This document shows positions 6,736-13,758 of a DNA stretch of 41,766 nt, one piece after another (the stretch's first letter is position 1; each line of letters opens with the position of its first letter). This DNA comes from a virus, in IMG/VR virus record IMGVR_UViG_3300031652_000009, positions 1 through 41,766 of that record; one strand, 5' to 3'. Under the pieces are notes generated by a model that was not told the DNA's origin, did not search any database, and saw nothing but the letters and a program-made list of their open reading frames with translations. Both the position numbers and the translations under genes were made by a program.

Positions 6736-8685
6736 TTATGTATCAAAATCAACTTTTAATATATTATTTTTATTATCAGTGTTATTATTATTTATTTTTC
6801 TTATATTTTTAATTCCCTTGCCTTGTTGACCATTGATCCTGACATTTTTATAAAAATCCTGATCCGGTATTTCCAAATATTCTTTCATCATTTTTTTAAG
6901 TTTTTTACTTTGAAGAGGTGCAAAACCCTCTTCGTATGCTACATTTTGATAGTGTTTATAAATATCAGTCCAATGTATTTTTTCTTCAGGATCTTTAATT
7001 TTCTCATAATTGCTTAATATAAAATCAATAGTTGTGTTGGAATCTTTTTGATATTCTATAATTAAATCGGATTTATCCTCAAAAAATTCAGATTTTCGAT
7101 CCCAATTTTTATATAATAATATACCTTCAATAAGATAATTTAACATTTCGGATCTTAGATCCGAATCATTTTTTATTTGAAACTTCAAATTAGGGTTGTT
7201 TTTTCGACCTCTAAATTGATTATCAAATTTGATTGGGTGGGTTCTGCCCCATAAACCGCCGGTTTCTGCACCTGATTTCATCCGGGGGATTTCATTACAT
7301 GCAATTATTAATTTTAAATTACCTGTCATTGTATAGGAATCTTTATATTTTCTATCAAATGTTAACTCACTACCATCAATAAACTTATTAACAGGTTTAA
7401 TGCTATGAGTTAAGAAAAAATCAGCATCAAGGTCTGGATCTATAAAAATAGTGCAGTTTTCCAAGTTAGTAGGTTTGAAATTTTTATAAATGTCTTCTAA
7501 TGAAGCTGAAGTTATTCTAGACTTCATTAATTCAAACATCATTGATAACATTGTGCCTTTTCCTGATCGTGTTAAACCTACTAAAGCGAAATATTTTTCT
7601 AAATAAAAATCAGTTGTAAAACCATATCCCCATAATTTTTTTATTTCTTCAGAATCAACGCCCCATTGGTTCATGATTTCATCTAAATTTTTAGTTTTAA
7701 TATTTTCATTATAAGTTATATCAATTTGATAAGTTGTGAAAATTTCTGGTGTATGAGGTATTAATTTTTTTGCTTTAATATCATAGATCCCGTTTTTCAC
7801 ATTAATATAATTATCCAAGTCGGGAAATTCAGCTTTTGGGGCAATACAATCATAAAATAATGATTTGATATTATTTAATTGATTAATAGTTAAACTAACC
7901 AGCTTTTTATTTTCTATAGCAAAAATATATTTTCTTAATTGCTGGTTTAATAATGAATTATTTTTATCATCTGTAAATGGTTTATAGTAATTATTCTTTT
8001 CATCATAATAATATAAATCATTGCTGATTTTATGTCGTTTTATAATAGGAAAATATTTTCTGACTATATCCTTTATATAGTCAATATTTAAATTATAAAA
8101 GCCCTCCAATTGCTGTACTAATTCTTTCCATATCTTATTAAATGTCGTTTTTATTTGTTTATATAACTTCTGATGTTTGTCGTCAATACAATCAGTTTTA
8201 CTAAACGTATGTGTATGACCACTATCTGCAAATGTTTTTAATTTTTGATTGTTTTTACCACAAATAGGACAGCTCCAAATTATACCATTACTTTTTATCT
8301 GTTTTATATAATCATCAATATCTAAGATTTCAAATGTATTTTTCAATGCTTCTAATTGTTTATTAATTATGGTATTTTGTAACTTTTCTTTATACTCTAC
8401 ATATTCATACTTTATTCCTTGTTTATTACATGGTAAAATATTTCTGATAGGTAAAGTTATGTAACTTTTTTTCGATATAGTGGCAGTAAAGGGGATTATC
8501 AATTGGGATTCCCTTTGTTGGACTTCGACTATTCTAAAATTCTTTTTTAGATAGTCAATTTCTTTCTCTAAATAGCTATCTAAATTATCATTATCAATAA
8601 TATCTTGGAAAATATTTTCGTCTAAATCTATAGACTCAATGTCATACTCCAAGATTATATAGTCATTTCCGCTGTTTGTTACCAT
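6736..8685 (-). CDS. P4-type primase / superfamily 3 helicase
   Basis: A 649-residue replication protein. Residues 139-166 hold a zinc-binding-like pattern (CPIC, then HTHT and C166). Residues about 200-330 resemble the D5 N-terminal region (DNYINVKNGIYDI). The C-terminal half is an SF3 helicase: Walker A GLTRSGKGT (370-378), Walker B CTIFIDPDLD (411-420), motif C KLIIACNEIPR (458-468) and an arginine finger in LWGRTHP (R481). Such proteins load at phage or plasmid origins as hexamers and unwind DNA; P4 alpha protein also binds iterons and primes. A primase active site is not obvious here, so priming activity is inferred. It overlaps the AbrB-like gene by 23 bases and faces iteron array A. 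Confidence 0.88.
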   Translation of the reverse strand: MVTNSGNDYIILEYDIESIDLDENIFQDIIDNDNLDSYLEKEIDYLKKNFRIVEVQQRESQLIIPFTATISKKSYITLPIRNILPCNKQGIKYEYVEYKEKLQNTIINKQLEALKNTFEILDIDDYIKQIKSNGIIWSCPICGKNNQKLKTFADSGHTHTFSKTDCIDDKHQKLYKQIKTTFNKIWKELVQQLEGFYNLNIDYIKDIVRKYFPIIKRHKISNDLYYYDEKNNYYKPFTDDKNNSLLNQQLRKYIFAIENKKLVSLTINQLNNIKSLFYDCIAPKAEFPDLDNYINVKNGIYDIKAKKLIPHTPEIFTTYQIDITYNENIKTKNLDEIMNQWGVDSEEIKKLWGYGFTTDFYLEKYFALVGLTRSGKGTMLSMMFELMKSRITSASLEDIYKNFKPTNLENCTIFIDPDLDADFFLTHSIKPVNKFIDGSELTFDRKYKDSYTMTGNLKLIIACNEIPRMKSGAETGGLWGRTHPIKFDNQFRGRKNNPNLKFQIKNDSDLRSEMLNYLIEGILLYKNWDRKSEFFEDKSDLIIEYQKDSNTTIDFILSNYEKIKDPEEKIHWTDIYKHYQNVAYEEGFAPLQSKKLKKMMKEYLEIPDQDFYKNVRINGQQGKGIKNIRKINNNNTDNKNNILKVDFDT

Positions 8686-8848
8686 TTAGAATCCCTTCTT
8701 TCTTATCAATGACTATTTTATTATTATGCTTATATACAACGATTAGATCGCCTTTTATTAAATTTAATTCTTTTAAGAGTTCATTTGGCAAATTAACACA
8801 TAAACTATTACCATTATATGTTACAATTCGATCATATTTTGAAACCAT
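8663..8848 (-). CDS. AbrB/MazE-type transcription regulator
   Basis: A 61-residue protein with a SpoVT/AbrB swapped-hairpin signature: SLCVNLPNELLKELNLIKGD followed by LIVVYKHNNKIVI. I start it at ATG 8848, which has a GAGGTGATT ribosome site, rather than at an upstream ATG lacking one. The family binds DNA as a dimer and often autoregulates. The palindrome TGTCATGACA at the predicted transcription start could be its operator. It could alternatively be the antitoxin half of a toxin-antitoxin pair, but the next gene is the primase, not a toxin. Confidence 0.8.
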   Translation of the reverse strand: MVSKYDRIVTYNGNSLCVNLPNELLKELNLIKGDLIVVYKHNNKIVIDKKEGILNGNKQRK

Positions 8849-8889
8849 CTTCTTAATCACCTCTTTTTTGTAGGGTTTAACAATTTTTT

Positions 8890-8931
8890 TGTCATGACAT
8901 AGATTATACATTAAATTATATTCAAAGTCTA
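8890..8931 (-). promoter_or_regulatory. Promoter and candidate operator of the replication operon
   Basis: Minus strand: TAGACT (8931-8926), 17-base spacer, TATAAT (8908-8903). A perfect 10-bp palindrome TGTCATGACA (8890-8899) covers the expected start point, where a bound repressor would block initiation. It drives the AbrB-like gene and the primase-helicase. Confidence 0.6.
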
Positions 8932-8950
8932 TAATTTTATCATTGTTATT

Positions 8951-9413
<463 letters not shown>

Positions 9414-9419
<6 letters not shown>

Positions 9420-9442
9420 TGAGTAATTAATTATTGTATACT
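9414..9442 (+). promoter_or_regulatory. Candidate promoter at the right edge of array A
   Basis: TTTACA (9414-9419), 17-base spacer, TATACT (9437-9442) on the plus strand. Transcription would start near 9449 and reach the terminator at 9540-9574. In array B the corresponding segment keeps GAGTAATTAATTATTGTATA but has a poorer -35. Confidence 0.55.
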
Positions 9443-9447
9443 ATAGG

Positions 9448-9574
9448 TATAATAATGAAAGTTATTTTTTTCATAATTATTTTCCTATTGTAAATAATAA
9501 ATGAATGCACGTAAAATTAAAAGAAATAATAATGTAATGGTCAAAGATTAAGCAACTTTGACTTTTTTTTTTTT
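9448..9574 (+). ncRNA. Candidate small RNA beside array A
   Basis: A stretch bounded by a plausible promoter and a good intrinsic terminator, without a supported gene. It could be an origin-linked regulatory or primer RNA. A 12-codon hydrophobic frame (starts 9455, MKVIFFIIIFLL) lies inside but lacks a convincing ribosome site. Confidence 0.35.
9540..9574 (+). terminator. Intrinsic terminator
   Basis: GTCAAAG (9540-9546), nine-base loop, CTTTGAC (9556-9562), followed by twelve T. Plus-strand orientation. It insulates the divergent control region from transcription out of the iteron array. Confidence 0.85.
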
Positions 9575-9586
9575 GTAAAAAAATCA

Positions 9587-9699
9587 TTTAATTGTATAAC
9601 TACTTATATTATAATGTAATTATAGTCTTGAATTGTTATGAGTGATAATGTAGAGTATCACCAAATAAGAGATAATTGCAGTTATCTCTTATTTTATTT
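9587..9699 (+). ncRNA. Candidate small RNA unit (promoter-like element plus terminator hairpin)
   Basis: A -10 element TATAAT (9610-9615) sits in TACTTATATTATAATGTAAT, the same 20-mer found at the main promoter 120 bases downstream, but its -35 is weak. The following sequence forms GTGATA/TATCAC and a 13-bp hairpin (9663-9675 with 9682-9694) ending in T-rich sequence. This would give an RNA of about 75 nt. It may instead be a relic of promoter duplication. Confidence 0.35.
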
Positions 9700-9708
9700 A
9701 AAAAGTTA

Positions 9709-9737
9709 TTGACAACAATAAGTACTTATATTATAAT
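9709..9737 (+). promoter_or_regulatory. Main rightward promoter
   Basis: TTGACA (9709-9714), 17-base spacer, TATAAT (9732-9737). TTATTGACA, the TAAGT element and TATAATGTAAT are shared with P2. It is the only consensus promoter upstream of the ssDNA-binding gene, giving a leader of about 565 nt. Confidence 0.85.
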
Positions 9738-9743
9738 GTAATC

Positions 9744-10309
9744 AGTTAATGAAGTTGTAAAAAAAATTATATATTGTACACTTTGTAAGTCGTTCTAAGG
9801 AACGACTTACAAAAAAAAAATCAGTATATACAAATGGTGTAAGCTTGACTATGGTTAAGATAGAGTTTACCGCAAGATACTAGTTATAAAGCGTAAATAG
9901 GCTGACGAGTTAAAGAATACATAATTGTATCGCTCTACTTACACCGTTTGTATATACTGATAAGTATATAGTGAATACCTTAATAGAAATAGATAATTCA
10001 TTTAAGTAATACCGGCTAATTTTTATAGTTTTTTATCGCCGTAAAACGTATAAAAACAAGGGTGTGGCAGGTGGGTAATATAAAATTTTGTATTATGTGA
10101 TAGTTTTTTTTAAGCTAGTTTTTAGTAAAAAACTAGCATTCCAAGGTAAACTTTTTAGTAACGTTTTTAAAACACCTTAAGCGAATAATAAAATGTTACA
10201 CTAAAATTTTGGACTGTTTTAAGCTCCTTAATATTAATTGATTTGATAACAGGTTTCCGGGTTTTCCTTAAAAACCCGGAATTAAAAATTATAAAGGAGA
10301 ATTAGCGAT
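9744..10309 (+). ncRNA. Long structured leader RNA
   Basis: No credible gene in about 560 bases, but at least six stems: 9782-9795/9800-9813 (14 bp, perfect); 9821-9843/9938-9960 (23 bp, one U-G); 10020-10032/10043-10056 (13 bp, one bulge); 10114-10123/10128-10137 (10 bp, perfect); 10153-10167/10190-10206 (15 bp, one G-U, CA bulge); 10255-10265/10271-10281 (11 bp, perfect). The non-Watson-Crick pairs are G-U when read on the plus strand, which supports folding as RNA. None is followed by a T-run, so these are not ordinary terminators. Large phage RNAs such as ROOL or GOLLD are possible relatives, untested. Confidence 0.65.
9820..9961 (+). ncRNA. 142-nt multi-branched RNA element closed by a 24-bp stem
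   Basis: The closing stem pairs 9820-9843 with 9938-9961. Inside are CTTGAC/GTTAAG (9844-9849 with 9854-9859, one G-U), TAGAG/CTCTA (9861-9865 with 9933-9937), a bulged TTTACCGC/GCGTAAA stem (9866-9897) and ATACA/TGTAT (9917-9930). This compact architecture looks like a discrete RNA domain. A MITE-like element with inverted ends is the alternative, but no target duplication is clear. Confidence 0.5.
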
Positions 10310-10975
10310 ATGGCTAAAAAAAATTCAAGAATTAAATTTAAAACTAAAGGACAAAAATGGGTAACAGGAAAAGTATATTTACTATTCCCAAGTCTAGAAA
10401 AACCCAGTCAATTTGATGAGGATTCCGAATTAAAGTATTCAGTAACAATTCTAATGGACAAAGATTCAAAAGATGTTAAGAACATAAAAGAAATAATATC
10501 GTCTGAATGGCTTGAGGGTACTATTAAAAAAGGTGCGCACAACCCATTAAAAGATGGTGACTTGAAAAAGGCTGAACTTGAAAAAGAAGATAAAAACGGT
10601 GATATTTACGAAAATAGATATTATATTAGATCCTCTTCAAAGTTTGAAGTCAAGGTAGTAGATGCCAATAAAAGGATCTGGGTGGGTACAGATCAAGAAA
10701 TCAATGGATTTGTTGGTAGGGTTCATAGTTTAGTAAGAGCCTACGAAGCCGGAATAAATTCAGGTGTAACACTTTATTTAAAAGGTGTTCAAGTTATAAG
10801 TAAAGGTCTTGAAATTGGTGGAGATACAACCGCTGATTTTGATGTTGAAGAAACTGAAGATGATGATCCTTTTGGAAATGATGAAAATAATCAAAAAAAT
10901 AACGAAAAAAATCAAAAAAATAACGAAAAAAATGAAAAATTGAATAAAAATCAACAAGAATTACCTGATTTTTAA
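10310..10975 (+). CDS. Single-stranded DNA-binding protein, DUF2815 type
   Basis: A 221-residue protein. The N-terminal 170 residues match the DUF2815 family of phage ssDNA-binding-like proteins (WVTGKVYLLFPSLEKPSQ, then YSVTILMDKDSKD and an IKKGAHNPLKDGD stretch). The tail (about 170-221) is acidic, then low-complexity Asn/Lys/Glu repeats (KNNEKNQKNNEKN), ending PDF, like the acidic, disordered protein-interaction tail of SSB proteins. AAGGAGAATTAGCGAT precedes the start. It follows the structured leader and is the first gene of the rightward arm, ending in a strong terminator. Role: coating ssDNA during replication or recombination. Confidence 0.8.
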   Translation: MAKKNSRIKFKTKGQKWVTGKVYLLFPSLEKPSQFDEDSELKYSVTILMDKDSKDVKNIKEIISSEWLEGTIKKGAHNPLKDGDLKKAELEKEDKNGDIYENRYYIRSSSKFEVKVVDANKRIWVGTDQEINGFVGRVHSLVRAYEAGINSGVTLYLKGVQVISKGLEIGGDTTADFDVEETEDDDPFGNDENNQKNNEKNQKNNEKNEKLNKNQQELPDF

Positions 10976-11005
10976 ATAAATATACGAAAAAACAACAAAA
11001 ACAAA

Positions 11006-11050
11006 AAATCAATCTATACTTGTAAATATCAGGGATAGATTGATTTTTTT
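11006..11050 (+). terminator. Intrinsic terminator after the ssDNA-binding gene
   Basis: A 12-bp stem AAATCAATCTAT (11006-11017) with ATAGATTGATTT (11035-11046), followed by T4. It separates the ssDNA-binding gene from the downstream cluster. No new consensus promoter is seen before 11086, so readthrough or an unrecognised late promoter must serve those genes. Confidence 0.85.
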
Positions 11051-11085
11051 AATAAACTAAAAACGAGTAAAGTAGAGGTGTAATT

Positions 11086-11355
11086 ATGACTCAGGATCAA
11101 AATCAATTGATTAGTTTAATGAATACTAATCATAAAACCTTAAGGACTGAAGTAAGAGAAGGTTTTAAAGAAGTTAATGATAAATTGGATAAAATGGTTT
11201 CAAAAGAACAATGCCAGGCAAATAGAAGTAATTGCAATAATAAAACTGAATGGACAGTTAAGAAAATCACCGCCGTAAGTAGTGCGGCGGTGGCAATCAT
11301 TGGGGCGGCTACTACTTTAGTTCTAACAATAGCCAAGATATTTGGAGTGGTTTAA
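11086..11355 (+). CDS. XhlA/holin-like membrane protein
   Basis: An 89-residue protein with an N-terminal amphipathic helix (TLRTEVREGFKEVNDKLDKM), a short Cys-containing linker and a C-terminal membrane helix (about 65-88, AVSSAAVAIIGAATTLVL). This order is that of XhlA/haemolysin-like proteins that accompany phage holins. It is far from the amidase, which is on the other strand, so a lysis role is uncertain. Leader AGAGGTGTAATT supports the start. Confidence 0.5.
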   Translation: MTQDQNQLISLMNTNHKTLRTEVREGFKEVNDKLDKMVSKEQCQANRSNCNNKTEWTVKKITAVSSAAVAIIGAATTLVLTIAKIFGVV

Positions 11356-11673
11356 ATGAAAGTAATTAAAAAACCTGTAGAGGTAGAAGTATATCGATGC
11401 GGAATAGATGAAAAAGAGCCGGATTGGTTTTTAGAGCGGGTAGTACAAGAATTGATTTATGTCTATCCTGATAATAAATGCAGAATAAAACCATACTATA
11501 AAGATTATGATTATGTTACTGTATTTCCGGGTGATTATATAATCTATGAAGATGGATTATTATATTCTTGTACTAAAGAAGAATTTGACCATAGATTTAT
11601 AGTGTTATCGAATGAAACGGAGATTATACATTTTAAATTAAAAATTAATACAAAAGGTTACAATCATGATTAA
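11356..11673 (+). CDS. Hypothetical protein (105 aa)
   Basis: A 105-residue protein starting directly after the upstream stop (TAAATG), with GGAGTGG as ribosome site. It contains EVYRCGIDEKEPDWFLERVV and VTVFPGDYIIYEDGLLYSCT, a pattern seen in small phage proteins of unknown function (a GDYII.Y strand motif) found near packaging genes. No enzymatic motif. Confidence 0.6.
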   Translation: MKVIKKPVEVEVYRCGIDEKEPDWFLERVVQELIYVYPDNKCRIKPYYKDYDYVTVFPGDYIIYEDGLLYSCTKEEFDHRFIVLSNETEIIHFKLKINTKGYNHD

Positions 11674-11752
11674 ACAAGTTTTATTCATGGTGAAATTTCA
11701 TTTAAGATGTTTGATTATTAAATTAATAATATTTTGGAGGAATATAAGATGA
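11666..11752 (+). CDS. Candidate 28-residue peptide
   Basis: ATG at 11666 follows AAAAGGTTACAATC. The frame overlaps the end of the gene before it and its TGA overlaps the ATG of the next gene (ATGA), a chain typical of translational coupling. The peptide is basic and hydrophobic (CLIIKLIIFW near the C-terminus). It may be real or a coupling device only. Confidence 0.35.
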   Translation: MIKQVLFMVKFHLRCLIIKLIIFWRNIR

Positions 11753-12504
11753 ATGAAAAAAATATATTTACAGAAAGTGAAAATGAAGAATTAACTAAAG
11801 CGGCTAAAAAATTACAAGAAGATTTAACAATCCATAATAAGGCATGTTTATTTGATGAACAAAATAATTTTTTTGTAGGTTTTGGATATGATGGTATACA
11901 AGGTTTTATTGACCAATGTAATCATGGTAAAATAATGGTTATGACTTTAGAACAGTTTAAAACTTATAGTAATTTTGAAAATGAAATTAATAGAATTAAA
12001 AATCAAAATTTTGATCTTGAAAAAATAGAGACTCAATTTAATCTTCAAAATGAAAAATTTCAATTAATGGGTTTTGATGATGCAAATGATTTTTTAGATC
12101 AATGGTTAGAGGATCATAAGATTGAAATTGTTATAGATCCTGATACATTCAGTCATAATAATGTTAATAAATACAAAGCTGAAAACGTTGAATTAAAACA
12201 ACAAATTAAAAATCTTGAAAAAGATATTGAAAGACTTGAAAAAATAGAAAATCAATTTAATATTCAAAATTATAATAAATCTGTAACATCTTTAAATATT
12301 CAATTAAAAGAAGAGATTAAAAATCTTAAAGCTGAAAACGTTGATTTACTAAGCCAAATAAATAATTTGACTGCAAGGAATAAACAACTATGTAAGGATG
12401 CTGATACATTTTTAAAGAAAAAAGATCCAGCTAGTAAAATATATCAGGATCTAGAATTTATTAAAAATCTTATTAATACTCTTCAAAAAGAATATAATGA
12501 GTAA
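11749..12504 (+). CDS. Coiled-coil protein with internal duplication
   Basis: A 251-residue protein. I choose ATG 11749 because GGAGG lies just before it and an upstream TTG would overlap that site. Most of residues 75-250 are heptad-like. The segment EKIETQFNLQNEKF recurs as EKIENQFNIQNYNK about 75 residues later, and AENVELKQQIKNLEKD recurs as AENVDLLSQINNL, so the gene grew by internal duplication. Function unknown. Confidence 0.6.
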   Translation: MNEKNIFTESENEELTKAAKKLQEDLTIHNKACLFDEQNNFFVGFGYDGIQGFIDQCNHGKIMVMTLEQFKTYSNFENEINRIKNQNFDLEKIETQFNLQNEKFQLMGFDDANDFLDQWLEDHKIEIVIDPDTFSHNNVNKYKAENVELKQQIKNLEKDIERLEKIENQFNIQNYNKSVTSLNIQLKEEIKNLKAENVDLLSQINNLTARNKQLCKDADTFLKKKDPASKIYQDLEFIKNLINTLQKEYNE

Positions 12505-12679
12505 ATATAATAAAGAATATTATGAAAAAAATAAATATAAGTATAATGAAAGATCCAGAAGATATTATAAAAAAAATTATAGTAATGAATCAAAAAGAAA
12601 AAAATATTTAAAACATGAAGAAGATATGAAAAAATTAAAAGCCTTATTATTTGATTATTGTAGTGGAGATTTTTTTTAG
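12497..12679 (+). CDS. Small highly basic protein (60 aa)
   Basis: A 60-residue Lys/Tyr/Arg-rich protein (MSKYNKEYYEKNKYKYNERS) overlapping the upstream gene by eight bases. The repeated Y-x-K-N pattern resembles the N-terminal part of some phage HNH-associated or nucleic-acid-binding proteins, but no HNH motif follows. Confidence 0.5.
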   Translation: MSKYNKEYYEKNKYKYNERSRRYYKKNYSNESKRKKYLKHEEDMKKLKALLFDYCSGDFF

Positions 12680-12740
12680 TATGGTATAATTGATTAGAAT
12701 TATTTTAGACCAAAAAATCAATTTATGTTTTATCCCTATT

Positions 12741-12787
12741 ACACCTGTCAATAACTTATTGACAGGTGTAAGTAATTATAGTATAAT
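12741..12787 (+). promoter_or_regulatory. Promoter P3 with a perfect 29-base palindromic operator
   Basis: TTGACA (12759-12764), 17-base spacer, TATAAT (12782-12787). The palindrome ACACCTGTCAATAA, central C, TTATTGACAGGTGT (12741-12769) is perfect and includes the -35 box, so a dimeric protein bound there would control the promoter. P1 carries only the promoter-side half. Confidence 0.8.
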
Positions 12788-12823
12788 ATAATTATCAAAT
12801 CAAACATTAAAGGAGCGGATCAC

Positions 12824-12937
12824 ATGAGTAAGAGAATAAAAAAAATTAAAAAATTAGAAGATCAAAGATTAAAAAGGCTATTGCAGAAAGAAGCAATAAG
12901 ACAACAACAAATAAATGAATTTAAATCACCTTTTTAA
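12824..12937 (+). CDS. Small basic helical protein (37 aa)
   Basis: A 37-residue Lys/Arg/Gln-rich protein (MSKRIKKIKKLEDQRLKRLL) directly downstream of P3 with the leader AAAGGAGCGGATCAC shared with the minus-strand gene starting at 3450. Its last codons form part of a terminator. Promoter, leader and terminator argue strongly that it is expressed. A nucleic-acid-binding peptide is plausible from charge alone. Confidence 0.6.
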   Translation: MSKRIKKIKKLEDQRLKRLLQKEAIRQQQINEFKSPF

Positions 12938-12949
12938 GGTGATTTTTTT
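12923..12949 (+). terminator. Intrinsic terminator overlapping the 37-residue gene
   Basis: AAATCACCTT (12923-12932), TTT loop, AAGGTGATTT (12936-12945), then TTTT. The stop codon is inside the hairpin. Confidence 0.8.
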
Positions 12950-12967
12950 CAAGTAAAGGTGGTAAAT

Positions 12968-13222
12968 ATGGCACTTGAAAAGTTAAAAGTAAATTACGAA
13001 TTGGATAAAGATTTCTTTAAATATGCGTTAACAACTAAAGGTTTAACAATGAAAAAATTAGCTGAATTATTAGATTTGCCTGATTGGCGTTTATGGCGTG
13101 TAATACGTGAAGATACACTTGTAATATCAGAAATATTAGCAATACTTGATGTAACTGGTATGAAATTTGAAAAACTGTTCAAACCTTTAAATAAAGATAT
13201 TATTAATGATAAAGAGAAGTAA
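12968..13222 (+). CDS. Helix-turn-helix regulator, XRE/Cro-like
   Basis: An 84-residue protein. Start at ATG 12968 after AAAGGTGG; an upstream GTG would overlap that site. Residues about 24-72 resemble a Cro-type HTH: LTMKKLAELLDLPDWRLWRV, then VISEILAILDVTGMKFEKLF, the usual five-helix order. The recognition helix (PDWRLWRVI) is unusual in its two tryptophans. It lies between two terminators, just before the packaging genes, so it could control the late operon or the P3 operator. No partner repressor or integrase is visible. Confidence 0.65.
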   Translation: MALEKLKVNYELDKDFFKYALTTKGLTMKKLAELLDLPDWRLWRVIREDTLVISEILAILDVTGMKFEKLFKPLNKDIINDKEK

Positions 13223-13244
13223 CCGGCATGTAATTAAACATGTC

Positions 13245-13272
13245 AAAACACATGTTAGAACATGTGTTTTTT
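13245..13272 (+). terminator. Intrinsic terminator before the terminase genes
   Basis: AAAACACATG (13245-13254), six-base loop, CATGTGTTTT (13261-13270), followed by TT. A second small inverted repeat CATGT/ACATG precedes it (13227-13242). No consensus promoter lies between it and the terminase start at 13309, so late expression may depend on antitermination. Confidence 0.7.
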
Positions 13273-13308
13273 ATGATATCATAGTACTAAAGGTGGTGTT
13301 AATATAAT

Positions 13309-13758
13309 ATGACTCCTAAAAAAAAGCTGTTCGCGGATAAATATTTAGCGAACGGGTTTAATGCCACACAAGCCGCACAATTGTGCGGTTATAAGAGTAA
13401 AAATTATAAATCTTTAAATGATATGGGGTATAGGTTAAAGAAAGATCCTGAAGTCAAAGCCTATATCAGAGAACGGATGCAATTAATTGATAATACATTA
13501 ATGGCACAAACCGGAGAGATTTTAAAATTTTGGACTAGAGTAATTAGGGATCAAGAAACTGAAGAAAAAGTATTATATAAAGTTATAATTGATTCAGAAG
13601 GTGAAGCACAAGAGTTTACTAAAAGGGTAAATGTTCGCACAGCTTTAAGAAATCGATTGAAAGCATCTGAACTTTTGGCAACTTATCATCAGATGTTGGA
13701 TGGTAAACCTGTAGAAAAATCATCAAAAGTAACAATTGTGAGGGGTAGAAAAAAATGA
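13309..13758 (+). CDS. terS: Terminase small subunit
   Basis: A 149-residue protein of the Terminase_2 family: MTPKKKLFADKYLANGFNAT, QAAQLCGYKSKNYKSLNDMG and KDPEVKAYIRERM form the N-terminal DNA-binding helix-turn-helix. The remainder is an oligomerisation region and a basic tail (KVTIVRGRKK) that contacts the motor. It recognises the packaging site and recruits the large subunit, whose start it overlaps by four bases (ATGA). Confidence 0.88.
   Translation: MTPKKKLFADKYLANGFNATQAAQLCGYKSKNYKSLNDMGYRLKKDPEVKAYIRERMQLIDNTLMAQTGEILKFWTRVIRDQETEEKVLYKVIIDSEGEAQEFTKRVNVRTALRNRLKASELLATYHQMLDGKPVEKSSKVTIVRGRKK

Noticed and set aside
8663-8911. Longer form of the AbrB-like gene starting at 8911
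   Set aside because: The upstream ATG lacks a ribosome site and overlaps the promoter and palindrome; ATG 8848 has GAGGTGATT.
9455-9493. 12-codon hydrophobic frame after the array A promoter, type I toxin-like
   Set aside because: No convincing ribosome site and too short to support; kept only as a remark in the small-RNA entry.
9782-9820. 14-bp hairpin followed by A10, considered as a terminator
   Set aside because: On the plus strand it is followed by A, and on the minus strand the T-run precedes the stem, so neither direction gives an intrinsic terminator.
9901-9921. CTGACGAG resembling part of a hammerhead ribozyme core
   Set aside because: The matching GAAA segment, stem II and cleavage-site context are not present.
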